Source of the DNA: Hydnum rufescens UP504
Taxonomy: Eukaryota > Basidiomycota > Agaricomycetes > Cantharellales > Hydnaceae
Length of the DNA: 53,710 nt
NCBI GenBank assembly: GCA_014904985.1
Contig: MU129203.1
Coordinates: 1 to 53,710, forward strand
Direction of reading: 5' to 3'
Shown here: in pieces, positions 34,295-46,782 of the stretch
Layout of the letters: each line of letters opens with the position of its first letter
How positions within the stretch are numbered: position 1 is the stretch's first letter
Position numbers and translations under genes: made by a program
The notes under the pieces: model-generated
Told to the model about the DNA's origin: nothing
What the model saw: only the letters and a program-made list of their open reading frames with translations
The model's database searches: none

Positions 34295-34796
34295 CTGAGG
34301 TAGTCCTTGGCATAGTAGGAGCCAGGTTTTGCTCGGTCCTGTTACTCATGGAGGTAGGGTCTTGGACTGATCCCTCAATCTCCACCAGTGTAAGAGCAGT
34401 CACTGTTAGTCACACAACATGCGCATGGACTTGCTGTGCATATGAGGCAGTGGGTCATGGCTATTAAGGGCATATGTCGAACCCTGTGGCATGTATCAAC
34501 TGCTATGGTGTATGTCAACCATCAGGAGAGGAGTCATGGCAGTTGATGAGTAGACTGTCAAGTTTCAGAGCTTCCAGAAGAGGACAAAGGTACACAGGAC
34601 AAGAACAAGGCCAGTAGTGAGGCTTTTAGTCATGGTGGGAGTGAGAATAATCTTTTATTTGGGAGTTCCTGACTGTACAAGTCTAGCGTGGGCATACCCA
34701 GCTTTACATAACGAAACCATATGTACATATTATATAATATAGCCTGCCTTACAGCTGTTCTGCCTCCATAACCATCCATTGCCCATTAGCAGATAT
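34295..34796 (-). other. Probable leader or LTR remnant of element E and the D/E junction
   Basis: No gene. An AT-rich TATATAATATG-like run lies near 34727-34742 (minus strand CATATTATATA), followed on the minus strand by AAATAAAAG near 34655. It may be the R-U5 part of a lost LTR. No second copy exists in the window, so this is inference. Confidence 0.3.
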
Positions 34797-36203
34797 TCAT
34801 CCAGTTTCATCATGGATTCTTGGTTCAATGACACTAGTAGTGGATGCCCTGCTGAGATGAGGTGGTGCTCCTTTTCCCTTGGGACTGAGTCTTCTAACAG
34901 CTTGTTCCCTAGACTCTCCAGGTTGCAGTGTCAGATTTGCAAGGTTAGTCCCATCTGCTGTATAGAGCCTGTCTCCACTCATGTGAATGAGACCTTCATC
35001 CCTCATTTGATGAGCTGCAGGACAGCTTCGAGTACCTCCTGGGTGACTATTCATCCTGTTGCAGAACCAGCATGGCCAAGGCTCAAAAGGTCAACTGAGA
35101 TCTGGCTGGTCACAGTTATAGCTTGTAGGGTCCAGTGGGTTCCCTGTCATTCTGCCAGAAAGATCACATATTTCTCTTGTAAGCTGAGCTATAGGATCCT
35201 CCACAGTGTTGCTAGGTTGGCCAATTGCTGCCAGACTCCCAGAGCTACTTCAGTTAAGCTTAAGGGATAACCTCCACAATTCTTCTGCTAAGTCATCCAC
35301 TCGGCTGTCTGCAGATTTACTGGGAGCTGCCTTTGTCCTTGGCAAGCTAGTTTCCCTGTGAGATTTCCACTTTTCCTTCCTCTTTGCAGATTGCTTATGG
35401 CAAGACCAGCGATGGTCATCTTCAGAGTCAGAATCACTCTCTGAGCTGCTGTCTTCAAACTCATGATTGGTTGAGGAAGAACTATCACTGTCTGAGTCTT
35501 CCTTGTGATGATGATGCTTACTACTCTTATGGGACTTGGAGTATGACAGTTCATCATCTGAATCAGATTCATCAGACTTTTTCTTGTTAGCCCCTGTGTG
35601 GGTTATCCTCAAGTAGATAGATTCTTTGTCTAGCACCTTAGTGGCCATTCCTTTAACCTTCTCAATGCTTTCAGCACTGGAATGATTCAGTTGTGGATTC
35701 TCAGCCTTTAATGCATCAAAAACATCCTTCTGGAGATGCTTGGGCAGACCTTTCCAGAAATACAAGTTCTGGTCTGCCTCACTCAGAGACCCTTTAGGCT
35801 TGAGATACTCAACTTGAGTCTTGTATTCTTGGTAGTATTTAGCAAGTTGCTTCCGAGTTGCAATTATTCATTTGTGCTTAATAAAATGAATAATATCTTC
35901 ACAGGTATACTGAGGTTGGAATTGGTCAGGGTTGTAAAGCTCAGTGAGCTTATGCTTCAACTCATCCCAATTAGAGGCAGACTTGACTTCCTCAAGTGTA
36001 GAGACAAGGTGTTGGATGGACTGCCTACAGTATAGAGGTATCTGGCTGCACTTCTTCTTATCTGTCCATCCAGCTTCACTAGTTCCAATTTCATAATCAG
36101 CCAAGAACTCTCGAAGGTTCTTGCCAGTGAATCTAGGGGCATCTCTAGAAGAAGGCATAGGCATGGCTGCTCTGACCATCATAGTATCATGAGAGCTTGA
36201 CAT
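34797..36203 (-). pseudogene. gag: Element D gag, related to element A
   Basis: It starts at 36203 with MSSSHDTMMVRAAMPMPSS, then RDAPRFTGKNLREFLADYE, which lines up with RDAPHFKGKRLDNFLLDYE of element A. A frameshift near 35868 leads to NLYFWKGLPKHLQKDVFDAL and a highly acidic, Ser-rich linker (SDSDSSSSTNHEFEDSSSES). A zinc knuckle, CWFCNRMNSHPGGTRSC, lies at about 35027-35075 and has the same C-X2-C-X5-H-X6-C spacing as in A. Nothing of pol remains; the sequence ends against element E. Confidence 0.8.
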
Positions 36204-37340
36204 GTTTAAGACTGTAGTGGATTTAAGAACTGCAGGAATAGGTGTGTTTTGGAAGTCTTGGTTTGGAGCACTGATTTCTGAGTCCAGCTCACTGGGTGTG
36301 CTCAGTGGAGAGTTGAATTCACTAATATGAGTGAAACCTTCCAGTTTGGAATCAAGTGTTTGTGTTACTTAGAAAGGAATACCTCTCCCTGTAAGGACCA
36401 CAAGAATTTGTAGAAGAGTTTTATGGGTGAGGTTGTATGACCACAGAACTCTGAGAGCACGCTGTCCAACTCGAGCCTCAGTCTTAGTTAGTGAGAATGG
36501 TGCAAGGTTTCACAGGATGCTCTAAGTACACAAGGTGTAGCTAGAAACTATAGGAAGGTGGGAGAGGTATGCAGGAACTGCACACTACTGAGGTGGAATG
36601 ATATTAATACCTTACAACTTGCAAGCTGCAGACTTGGACAAGAAGGCACAATAGAGGTCCTCAGGGAGAAGTAGTATGACTCTGAGTCAAGTCAAGGGAG
36701 GATGAGACAAACTGGGAAGGTAGTGGTCTACTGTTGTAAGAGAGTAATGGCCTGTAGTGCTATGTCAATTGTGTCAATGTCTGCATATTATGTAATCAAA
36801 GGTTCCAGCTACTTGGAGTCTGGGTGAGAGGTTGTATCAGGTTGCTATGCCTGTATTGGATATGCAGTATTTACCAGATCGCTATGCCTGGGTTTAGATT
36901 CAGATTCAGATCCAAGTGAGCTTTAACTATAGTGGGCTATTCTACAACTAGTGGGACTACACACATTCCATTCACTAGCTGGACCACACCAGAGGTACTT
37001 AATTGCACTGGCAAGGTGAATTTACAAGGCTTGATACCAGGGAACAGTCAATCACTATGATTCAGAGGAAGCTATCTATGAGACAAACTTCTACTAGCTA
37101 GTCCTAGTGTTGGATTTGTTGTTCTAACATGCCAGATTGCAGGGATATTTATACCTTTAAGGACCCATTCTAGAACATTCCATCATCCCTCCATCTAACT
37201 TCCTTACCATTCTAGAGGTTTCTATCACAATCTAATATTCCATCCCCTTGTTCTTTCTAGGACCTTCTCCGCTTTTCTGATCACATGATTCTTTTCACAG
37301 CTGTGTTTCCTAGACCCCTAAATGCATAAATCAGATCCTC
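36204..37340 (-). mobile_element. Element D leader, primer-binding site and 5' LTR region
   Basis: On the minus strand TGGTCCTTACAGGG at 36400-36387 equals the putative primer-binding site of element A, placing the LTR end near 36401. Upstream, TATAAATA at 37153-37146 is a good TATA box. The outer LTR end is not visible; it is lost at the join with element B around 37341-37360. Confidence 0.55.
37146..37153 (-). promoter_or_regulatory. TATA box in element D LTR region
   Basis: TATAAATA within GGTATAAATATCCC on the minus strand, about 750 bp upstream of the putative primer-binding site and in the right orientation for the gag at 36203. Confidence 0.55.
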
Positions 37341-37351
37341 TCTTTTACTTT

Positions 37352-39152
37352 ATCCTTCTACAGCAGGTAGTGTTCTCTGTGATCGGACTGGGGAAAACCA
37401 AGCTGATCATAGGGCACACATGGCTTCACCATCACAACCCGGAGATCAACTGGACAACTGGGGAAGTCACACTGACCCAGTGCCCATCTGACTGTTGCAT
37501 AGCAATCCAGAAGATGCAGAATGTGGAGTGTCAATGAGGGAGAACCTCCAGGAAGACACTGGAAGAACCCCAGACACCTCCCACTCCTATGGAGGATGAT
37601 GCCAATGACATTAATAAGTCCCTGACACTGGAAAAAGGAGATGCCATCTTTGCAGCTTACTTCCTCAGTGACACTGAGCACTCCAATATTGTCCAAGCAA
37701 TGAGCACCCCTTCTCAGAGACTGGCAGAGGCTGTGAAAGCCAAAGCAAATGAGCCAGTGAAGTCATTCAAGGAGCTTGTCCCAGAGGAATTCCATGACTT
37801 CCAAGATGTGTTTTCCAAGGACTCCTTTGATCAGCTCCCCAGCCAGAAACCATGGGATCACCACATCAAGTTTAATGAGGGAGTCCAGCTACCTCCCCCA
37901 GCCAAACTCTTCCCACTCTCCCCAGCTGAGTAAAAGGAGCTTGATGACTTCCTGAAGGAAAACCTGGCCTCTGGTCAGATCCGCCCTTCCAAATCCCCTA
38001 TGGCTGCCCCAGTGTTCTTCATGAAGAAGAAAGATGGAGGTTTTTGGCTGGTCCAGGACTACCATAAACTCAATGACATCACTGTTAAGAATGCATACCC
38101 CTTACCTCTGATCTCCAATGTCATTGACCAACTCTGAGGAGCCAAAGTGTTTGGGAAACTGGACTTGTGGTGGGGCTTCCAGAATATCTGGATGGCAGAT
38201 GGAGAAGAATGGAAAGCAGCTTTCTGGACCAACTGAGGACTGTTTGAACCCTTGGTCATGTTCTTTGGACTTTTGCAACTCTCCAGGCACCTTCCAAAAC
38301 ATGATCAATGATGTCCTCCGAGAATGGATTGACAATGGAGTGTGTATCGTATATCTGGATGACATCTTGAGCTTCACCAAGATGTGAGAGGAGTATGTCC
38401 ATGGAGTCTGCAGGATCTTACAGACACTCTGGGAGAACAAACTCTTCCTGAAGCCAGAGAAGTGTGAGTTCTTCCAGGACCGGATTGAGTATCTGGGGCT
38501 GGTCTTCACTCCAGATCATGTGGAGATGGACCCGATCAAGGCTGCAGGTGTGATGGAGTGGCTGGAGCCCAAAAGCTTGAAGGAGACACAATCATTCCTG
38601 GGGTTCATCAACTTCTACCACCAGTTCATTCAGGACTTCACTAAAGTTGCCAGGCCTTTGAATGACCTCACTTGGAAAGACACCCCCTTCCAATGGGCTG
38701 ATGCTGAACACAATGCCTTTGTCAAGTTGAAAACCCTTGTCACCTCTGCACCAATCCTAGTCTTCCCATCCAAGTCTGGACACTTCCAAGTAGAAGCCGA
38801 CACCTCTGGATACATGACCAGAGCAGTACTCTCACAACTCCAGGAGGATGGGAAGTGGCATCCAGTAGGCTTCCTGTTGAAGAGTTTGTCAGAAGCCGAA
38901 AGGAATTATGACCTCTATGACAAGGAACTCCTGGCCATTGTCAGAGCTCTAGAGGCATGGAGACACTACTTAGAGGGTTCCCCACATCCAGTCGAGATCC
39001 TGATGGACCATCAGAACCTTCAGTACTTCTGGACTGCACACAAGCTGAATCAGAGACAAGCCTGATGGAATATTTTCCTCTCCCAGTTCAACTTCACCCT
39101 CCAGCACTGCTCCAGATCCCAGTCTGGGAAGCCAGATGCCCTCTCATGATGA
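37352..39152 (+). pseudogene. Element B protease end, RT and RNase H
   Basis: Protease C-terminus GHTWLHHHNPEINWTTGEV, then ELVPEEFHDFQDVFSKDSFD and the RT blocks [32 protein letters not shown] and YLDD at 38352-38363. The connection is QSFLGFINFYHQFIQ and the RNase H reads LVFPSKSGHFQVEADTSGY, NYDLYDKELLAIV. Stops: TGA at 37535, 38135, 38234, 38385, 39063, 39147 and 39150, TAA at 37931. Most fall where the family has Arg (Gln for the TAA). A frameshift lies near 38270. Confidence 0.85.
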
Positions 39153-40350
39153 GTGGATCACCCACAGGGAGACTCTTACAACTCTGATGTAGTCCTACTG
39201 AAGCCCATGGCCTTCCAGTCCTGGGCTCCGGAGTCACATGGATTTGACAGCATCATGATTGTAGTTGACTGTCTCTCCAAACAAATTCATGCTATGCCCA
39301 CCACCACAACAGTTGACTCTTCCAGTGTTGCTTGCCTCTTCTGGGACAATGTATGGAGACATCACGGACTCCCGGAGACAATCATTAGTGACCGGGGTAC
39401 AACCTTCACCTCCAAGTTCGTGAAGGAACTAAATTCCCTCCTTGGAATCACGGCAAATGTGTCGACAGCATACCACCCACAGACAGATGGACAGACAGAG
39501 TGAGTCAACCAGGAGATTGAGCAGTACCTCCGGATCTTTGTCAACCACCAACAAAATGATTGGGCAGACTGGCTCCCTATGGCAGAATTTGCATACAACA
39601 ACTGGATTCACTCCTCCACCTGTGAGACCCCATTCCACCTCAACTCTGGCCAAGACCCTCACCTCGGCACTGAACCAATCCACCGTGGAGTTGTTGAGGC
39701 AGCCACAGACTTTGTCACATGGATGCAGAAAACCTCTGAGGAAGCCCAGTCTGCCCTCTGCCAAGCAGCTGAGGACATGGCTCATCACTATGATGCTCAC
39801 CGGATGGAAGCCCCAGAGTATGCAGTCAGAGACTCAGTATGGCTGGATGCCCACAACATCTCCATTGACCACCCAGCCCGGAAACTTTCAGACAAGTGGT
39901 TAGGCCCATACAAGGTAGATAAGGTGATCTCCTGCTCTGCTGTCCAGCTCAAACTCCCCTCCTCCATGTGAGTCCACCTAGTATTCCATGTCTCCAAGCT
40001 CTGACCCTTCCAACCAGACCCAATTGCAGATCATGTTGCACATCCTCCACCCCCTCCAATCCTGAAAGGTGGGGAGGAAGAGTATGAAGTTGAATGGATT
40101 GAAAACTCCCGCTATTTCCAGGGTCGACTCCAGTACTTGGTGAAGTGGAAAGGTTACCCACCCTCAGAAAATCAGTGGCTGCCAGAGACTGACTTAGGTA
40201 ATGCCCAGGAAGTTGTTGTGGAGTATCATTGTGACCATCTGGAAGCTCCAAGATGGATCAGCACCATTGAATTCTCCTCCATTGGGTTCCAGCCATGCCC
40301 ACTTTTAACAGAACCACCTCCACACCTCCCGGACTGGTCAGCCCATTGAG
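39153..40350 (+). pseudogene. Element B integrase (deleted) and chromodomain
   Basis: The frame continues VVLLKPMAFQ and then jumps to PESHGFDSIMIVVDCLSKQI. About 200 residues that the family has here (HHCC zinc-binding part and first catalytic Asp) are absent, with the junction near 39215-39226. Still present are IISDRGTTFTSKFV (second Asp) and AYHPQTDGQTE (catalytic Glu region). A GPY-like end (KWLGPYKVDKVI) precedes a chromodomain (YEVEWIENSRYFQGRLQYLV, KWKGYPPSENQWLPETDL), which in chromoviruses directs integration to heterochromatin. TGA at 39501, 39969 and 40002. Confidence 0.85.
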
Positions 40351-40398
40351 CCCTGCTCCTCCCACCAATTGGGATGATTGGTCCTAAGAGGGGGGTGA

Positions 40399-40993
40399 TG
40401 TCAGGGTTCCACCCTTTTTCCAATCTACTCCAGTCAACTCTGATCCACTCTGGTCTACTCCAGACCACTCCTCCCTCTGTCTGCTCCACTCCACCCCTGC
40501 TTCCCCTGAGTTTGGTTTGCATCCAGTTTGCTTCCAGTTTGCTTCTGATTTAATTTAATTTCCTTTTCATTTCCTGTTGCTTCTGGTATGCTCCCATGCA
40601 TTCCTGTTCCTGTCCACTTCCCCCTGCCCACATTCCTGTTCCTGCCCCCCTGTAACCATCTCCTGTTTAGCAATCACTCCCCTGTAGTATAGCAATCCTG
40701 TATAAGTAGTCCAGCAGTGAAGTCCAGAGACCTCAGCTTTGGTCTCTCAGGATTTCTGCTGTTACTCCAGACTACAGCTCCAAGTATTTTCCAGTTGACT
40801 CCATGAGCTTAAGGACTGCTGTGCTCATTTCCACCTAGTCCCTTCCAGGCTGCTGGACCACTCCTCTGACCTCTCTGACCTTCTTATCTCATTCTTGCCC
40901 AGATTCTTGTGGACTTAGCTGGACTTACATGACTTAGCCAGAACTATTTGTGTTTATATTTGTTGGTGCCCTCATCACAGCATGGCCCTGACA
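40399..40993 (+). mobile_element. 3' LTR of element B
   Basis: 595 bp, TGTCAGGG to CCCTGACA. Same family as 1-315 and 4132-4802. A TATA-like TGTATAAG lies at about 40699-40706, followed by GGTCTCTCAGGATTTCTGC, which marks the probable R region. Confidence 0.92.
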
Positions 40994-41055
40994 GACAGGT
41001 AAGTCCACAAGTGGAAGCAAATGTCAATTTGATCCTGACATTACCCCCCTCTAAG
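40994..41055 (-). mobile_element. Polypurine tract and first 47 bp of element C 3' LTR
   Basis: Minus strand: CCTTAGAGGGGGGTAA, then TGTCAGGATCAAATTGACAT and on to TTACCTGTC, matching the start of the 5' LTR at 49265 with few changes. The rest of the 3' LTR is not found on the other side of element B. Confidence 0.85.
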
Positions 41056-41198
41056 GACTTGGCATCATGATGAGTTTGCCTTGAGTCCAGTCAAATAAAG
41101 CATGTTGAGGGACCTCAGTAAAATTTTCAAAGCATGTGAAAGGTAGGGTATCCCAAATAGCAGTCACAATACAACATGGGGAGTTTGGATGGAGGTGG

Positions 41199-42759
41199 TA
41201 TAGAAGAAGGATTGGGAGCTCCAATGACTGTCAAATCAAACTCTGGTTCAGCCAGTGTGTAGATGGGAGACTGTATTTCTGTTTTTATTCAATGGGCTGG
41301 TTCACTCTGATGGTTGATCACTCTCTAACAAGTTGTGTATGGTATTCAGTGGAGGATAAGATTGTAGTATGGACTAGCTATAGTCAATGATATATCAAGG
41401 GATGCTTGTAGAAGGCTTATATGTGTTGTATTGAACTGTTTACTGCTATTTGTGTGTACCTATTTGTGTCCTCCTGGTCAAAATGCAGATTCTAAAGAGG
41501 GCTCTAGACTAGTTTAAGCTTGATTTAGTGTGTCAATGTGTTTCTCTCTTCTTCTGACTTGACTTTGTTATCACTCACCTTTCCTTGGATGTCCAGCAAC
41601 TCTAACCTTAGGTCCTGCAACTATCCTTGGCTCAGTATTTTGCATAGAGGGCTTCCAGTGACTTAGTCTTAACAACCTTGTATATGACTTAGCTCCAGAT
41701 GGCTTTTAGATCAGTACTCTCTTCAGATGCAAGCAGATTTTGTAGACAATAGTATATTCCAGTAGTGAGAAGATGGGGGGATACAGGAAAATCTTCCAGC
41801 TTTTATACCTTTCTGAAGGTGGCTGTGTTTAAAGAATATGACTCACTCCTAGGTGAGTCATATGTGAGAACAATAGGGTTGTCAAGGAGGGTGAGTCATT
41901 CATAAGGTGGTTGCATGATAGGTGAGTCATTCATAAACAGAACAAAAGGGTTGCTAAGAAGGTGTTATCTTTCATAAAGTGGTTGCAAGGAAGGTGAGTC
42001 ATTCATAAACAGAACAAAAGGGTAGTCAAGGAGGTGTTATCTTTCTTATCTGTGAGGTTCTAGAAGTTATTTGTGGCAATGGGAGATGAAATAAAAGGAT
42101 ATTTCTGAGTTCTTGGAGATTAATTTGTTTGTAGTCCAGTGGTTAAGATGTTTTTGTTGCTGGTTGATAATGGGGACAAGTGCATGGGATGGGATTTGAT
42201 GCAGAAACAACAGTTTGCATTCGTAATAGACGTTCTTGGTATCATTCGATGCGGATTTTTAACATCTTTCTGGGCACAGTGGTTCTGAGCAGATCTGGTG
42301 TAAACTGACAGAGAAATTCATTTTTTACTGATGGGTGTTGATTCTGATAGTAATATTGTTCTGCAGAGTTCAGTTTTGATCTGTTCTTCACGTGCTCAGT
42401 ACCTTTGGATGCAGATTTTTTATATCTTTCTAGGCGCGGTTGTTCCAAGGGGATCAGATGCGAACTGAGGGAGAAATTTGTTTTTTACTGGAAATCCTGG
42501 ATTTTGATAGTAAAATTGGCCTGGAGAGTGCAGTTTTGGTCCGTTCAACTTGTGTTTGGTACCGTTCAAAAGGTGTGAATCGTAGCTTTCTAAACGTTAT
42601 ATGGGCGTACCTCTCCAATCAAAACTGATGGAGAAATCAAATGAACTCTGTTTTCATGCATAGCCGTAATTAATTTCATAATAGGTCACATGATCATTCC
42701 AATGGCTGGGATCAATGGATATTCGCATTTTCTGATACTGGATGTTTTTATCTTCCACA
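41199..42759 (-). mobile_element. Solo LTR of family A inside element C
   Basis: Reverse complement of 21999-23646, about 1561 bp, from TGTGGAAG (42759) to TTCTATA (41199). It contains the TATA-bearing block missing from element A's 5' LTR and a local tandem duplication with GTGAGTCATTCATAAACAGA near 41900-42030. It splits the chromodomain tail: before it reads GACTTCCAC, after it CCACCTCCATCC, so CCAC looks duplicated, although three extra bases (TGC) stand at the 5' edge. Confidence 0.85.
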
Positions 42760-42762
42760 GCA

Positions 42763-44340
42763 GTGGAAGTCATCAAGCAGTCATTTAGAGTTGCCAAGAT
42801 TTGATTCCAGTTCCCAACTGTTTTCCTCAGGGCCATAGCCTTTCCATTTAATGAGGTATTGCAGTTTAGTCCAATAGAGACAACTGTCCAATATTGTCTC
42901 AACCTCATATTTGGTGTTGCCCTTGGCCATAATGACTGGTTTGGGTACTGGGGGTGGTCATCGCTCAGGAATACGATCAGGTACAAATGTGCAGAGTTTG
43001 CTGACATGGAAAACTGGGTGGACTCATTGGAAGTTCTGGGTGAGTTTTAGCTGATAGGCTGATGGCAAGATGACTTTGTCAATGGGAAAGGGACCAAACC
43101 ACTTGTCATCAAACTTCTTGGTAGGGCACATTGTTGTGATGTTCTCAGCATCAAGCCAAACTTTATCTCCTTTGTTGTAACTGGGTGCAGTTTGTCGGTG
43201 AGCATCATAGAAGCGTGCCATGTCATTGGCTGCTTGGTGAAGGGCAGATTTGGCTTCCTCTGTGGCTTGCTTCATGCGCTTCACAAATTCATCAACAGCC
43301 TCCAGGCGGGTTTCCTAAGTAGGCTCTGTGCCCAGGCATGGGTGTTGGCTGGTATCAAGTTCAAAAGGAGAGTGTTGGGTGGCAGAGTGAATGCGATTAT
43401 TGTAGGTGAACTCTGCTAATGCCATCCAATCAAACCAATCATCCTGCCTCTCATTGACAAAGAGGTGCAGATATTGTTCGATTTCTTGGTTGACTTGCTC
43501 TGTCTGACCATCAGTTCAAGGGTGATATGCCATAGACAGGGAAGTGTGAATGCCAAGGAGATGATTGAGTTCCTTCATAAAGGAGGATGCAAACTGGGGT
43601 CCCTGATCACTGATAATCTCTTCAGGTAAGCCATGATGCTTCCAAACATGGTCATGATAGAGTTGAGCAAGTCCCACAGAGTCAACTTCATCTGTAGTTG
43701 GGATTGCATGCATTCATTTTGATAGGCGATCAACTACTACCCAAATTGCATTATAGCCCCAACTGGGTGGGAGGCCTGTGATGAAATCTGTGGTGACAAC
43801 TTGCCATCAATGGTCTGGAACCCAGTTAGGTTGGAGTTTTCCCAATGGCATGGTGGGGAATGTCTTAGTACAATTTCATCTGTCACACCCTTGTATGTAG
43901 TTGGCAATGTATCATGTGATCCCTGGCCACCAGTAATTGCAAGTGACAAGTTCAACTGTCTTGCATCGACCAGGGTGTCCTGCAACAGGAGTGTCATGAT
44001 GAGCCTTGACAATATCATGATGTAACTTTGGATTGTGTGGGACATAGACTTTTCCCTGGAGGAGGATAAGTCCATTGGATTCAACCCAACCATCCTCCTC
44101 AGATCCATCCAGATCCTTTATTGCCTTGGCCACTGACTCATCTAGATCCTTTGAGTCATGGATCCTCTGCTGGAAATCAGCCTCAAGGCCCTGTATGGGC
44201 CAGCTTTCTGTTGCCTTAATCTGGAAGAGCTTGGGTGGGAGGAGGGTCTGATTCTGGTTGTCTCCCTCTCCATGATGATGATCAGCTCAGTGAGATAAGG
44301 CATCAGCTTTAGTAGAACTTTTCCTAGGGTGGTGGGTGAT
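42763..44340 (-). pseudogene. Element C integrase and chromodomain
   Basis: HHCC finger: PKLHHDIVKAHHDTPVAGHP (the second His within HHDTPVAGH) then a degraded CC pair. Catalytic core: [20 protein letters not shown] (Asp), EEIISDQGPQFASSFMKEL (Asp), TDGQTEQVNQEIEQYLHLFV (Glu region). Then FDDKWFGPFPIDKVILPSAY (GPY-like) and a chromodomain (YEVETILDSCLYWTKLQYLI, KWKGYGPEENSWELESNLGN) ending at the solo LTR. Several TGA codons, for example 42781-42783 (complement) and within PGIT-YIANY. Confidence 0.85.
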
Positions 44341-46028
44341 GTGGAAATTGAAATGGGATAAGAACAAGGATCAGCATGCCTGTCACTGATTGAGAGATTG
44401 GGCTGTCATGAAATAGACAAGATTGCAGTGATCAGTCAAGATTTCTATCAGATGAGCAGCTCCCTTGAGGAGGTGTCGAAATTCTTGTAAGCCACAGATG
44501 ATTGCCAATAGCTCTTTGTCATGAATTTCATAATTGCACTCCACATCATTGAGGCTTTTAGAAATAAATCCCACTGGGTGCCATTTGTCATCATCCCTTA
44601 GCTGGGAGAGGACAGCCCTGTAGCAAAATTGGAACTGTCTGCTTCCAGGCAGTAGGGCCAATCAGCATCAGGATGCACAAGAATGGGTGTTGAGGTGATG
44701 GCTGTCTTTAGCTGATCAAAAGCCTTCTGCTGATCCTCTGCCCACTTCCATGGTGCATCCTTATGAGTGAGTTGGTGAAGGGGATGAGCAATATGTGAGA
44801 AATTTTCGATGAAGCATTGGTAAAAGTTAACAAAGCCAAGGAATGATTGAACCTCTTTGACTGTTGTAGGAGATGGCCATTCCCAAACTCCAGCAACCTT
44901 AACTGGATCCATTCCAACTTGTCCTGGGGATAGGATAAGTCCAAGATACTCCACAGTTGCAGCTCCGAAGGTGCACTTTTCAGCCTTGAGGAACAGATTA
45001 TTTTCTTGCAGGATTTGGAGGACCTTCCAGACTACCTCATAGTGTTGTGTGAGTGTTTCAGTAAAAACCAGAATATCATCCATGTACACAGCTACCATGC
45101 CTTCTGCGACAAGATCTTTGAAGAGGTGATTCATCATGGTTTGAAAGGTGGCAGGACTATTAGTCAGCCCAAAGAACATGATGAGTGGTTTGAAGAGTCC
45201 TCAGTTGGTGCAGAATGCTGCCTTCCATTTGTCTCCTTCACGCATCCAAATATTGTTGTAGCCCCATCACATATCCAACTTGGTGAAGAACTTGGCCCGA
45301 GTGACTCAATTTAAGATGTCTGTCACAAGGGGGAGAGGATAAGCATTTTTCACTGTAGCAGCATTGAGCTTCCAATAATCCTGGACAAAGCATAGGCCTC
45401 CATCCTTCTTCTTAACAAAGAAGACAGGGGCAGCTATGGGTGACTTGGATGGGCAGATTCATCCAGTCTCTAGGTGCTCTTTCAAGAAGGCATCCATCTC
45501 TTGCTGCCCATTGGGAGATAATGGGTATAATTTCACCCCAGTATGCTCAATGTCCTCTTTTAGCTCAATAGTGTGGTCCCAGGGACAATGTGGGGGAAGG
45601 CAATCAAAGGATTCCTTAGCAAAGACATCATGGAAGTTGTGGTACTGTTTGGGCACCATTTCTTCAAAGGGGCACTTCTTAAAGGTCTTCTTATGCTGCT
45701 CAATGGTGAGGTGGGTGGATATAGATTTAGTTGCAGAGATATGCTCTTCAGGGTGGAGGAAGACTACAAAGATACAATCTTCCCTGCATACATCTTCCTG
45801 ATTATCACCAGATGGGCTCTTGCCCATTTTCTTTGATAGATCAGCTGGACTTGGCTTTTCCATTAAAGAGGGAGACAAGAGTGTAGCCTGGTCAGTCAAA
45901 GACAATGGGGAGGAGTGATGGTGTGGCAAATTTCTATCACCCTCATGATCCCCCTCAGGCCTCAACTGTTGGCATACACCCTGGAGATGCCCATCTCCCA
46001 CTTTTGCCTGGAGGGACAGACTGGGCAA
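44341..46028 (-). pseudogene. Element C RT and RNase H
   Basis: Linker with EEMVPKQYHNFHDVFAKESF, then KNAYPLPLV in a shifted frame, FFGLTNSPATFQTMMNHLFK and the catalytic YMDD at 45086-45075. Connection VQSFLGFVNFYQCFIENFSH. RNase H includes VECNYEIHDKELLAIICGLQ and LTDHCNLVYFMTAQSLNQ. Frame breaks lie near 45200-45460 and 44600. Confidence 0.85.
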
Positions 46029-46145
46029 AGATAGGATAGGGTCTCCTTGGTGACTGCATGATGGAAGAGGATCAGGTGGGGGTGTAGGTGCAGAGAGGTT
46101 GAGGCTTTGTTCAGAGTGTTCCTTTGCTAAGACAATGCAGACACA

Positions 46146-46709
46146 TCACAACCCACATCCATTGGGACACCTTGTCATGGCTACCTTACCTGTTGACCAG
46201 TTGATCTCAGGGTTATGATGAACAAGCCAGGTGTGCCCTACAATGAGGGGAACCCATCCCAGGCTAGTCACAGAAAATGTACTTTTCTCTGAATGGTTGC
46301 CAAAGCACATCAGGAGGTCAACTTCTTCTTGAACTGAGCCAGCATCATTAAGGGTGCCATCAATGTTGTAAAGCAGAATCGGCCACAGAAGTTGCCAAGT
46401 AGTAAGATTTTTGGCCTTGATAAACTCCTGATCAATGAACATTCCTGTCACTCCAGAATCAAGCAGGGCATCAACTGCCATAGGCTGGCCACTGTCTAGG
46501 GTCTGTAGATGGACCTTCAGCTCAGTAGCTCGGTGAAGGTGTGTGGAATAGATATAGAGTGGTGGGCTTGTGGATAATGACACGTCTTCTCTTTCATGTA
46601 GGCCATCAATGTCAACATGATCAAACATATCCATTGTGGGTCCTACTGTACAAGTTGAAAGAAGAGAGAATTGGTTTGTCAAACAGGGCATGTCCTTCAC
46701 TGTCGACAT
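46146..46709 (-). pseudogene. Element C aspartic protease
   Basis: Open frame with the active site VDALLDSGVTGMFID and the conserved block LIVGHTWLVHHNPEINWSTG, which matches the protease end of element B. It is separated from the RT frame by stops at 46029-46145 and from gag by about 70 bp. Confidence 0.85.
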
Positions 46710-46782
46710 CTTTAAAAATCCTTTGCCACACCCTCATTTCCATCTTCAGCAGATTTGGGTGCCAGAGTAGCATGAACTTTCT

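Larger units (their letters stand above)
37341..40993 (+). mobile_element. Element B: 5'-truncated chromovirus inserted in element C
   Basis: It starts inside the protease and runs through RT, RNase H, integrase and chromodomain to a complete 3' LTR. The 5' LTR, gag and most of the protease are gone. The polypurine tract AAGAGGGGGGTGA lies directly before the LTR. The 5 bp after the LTR (GACAG) continue element C's LTR, so B landed in C. Confidence 0.88.
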
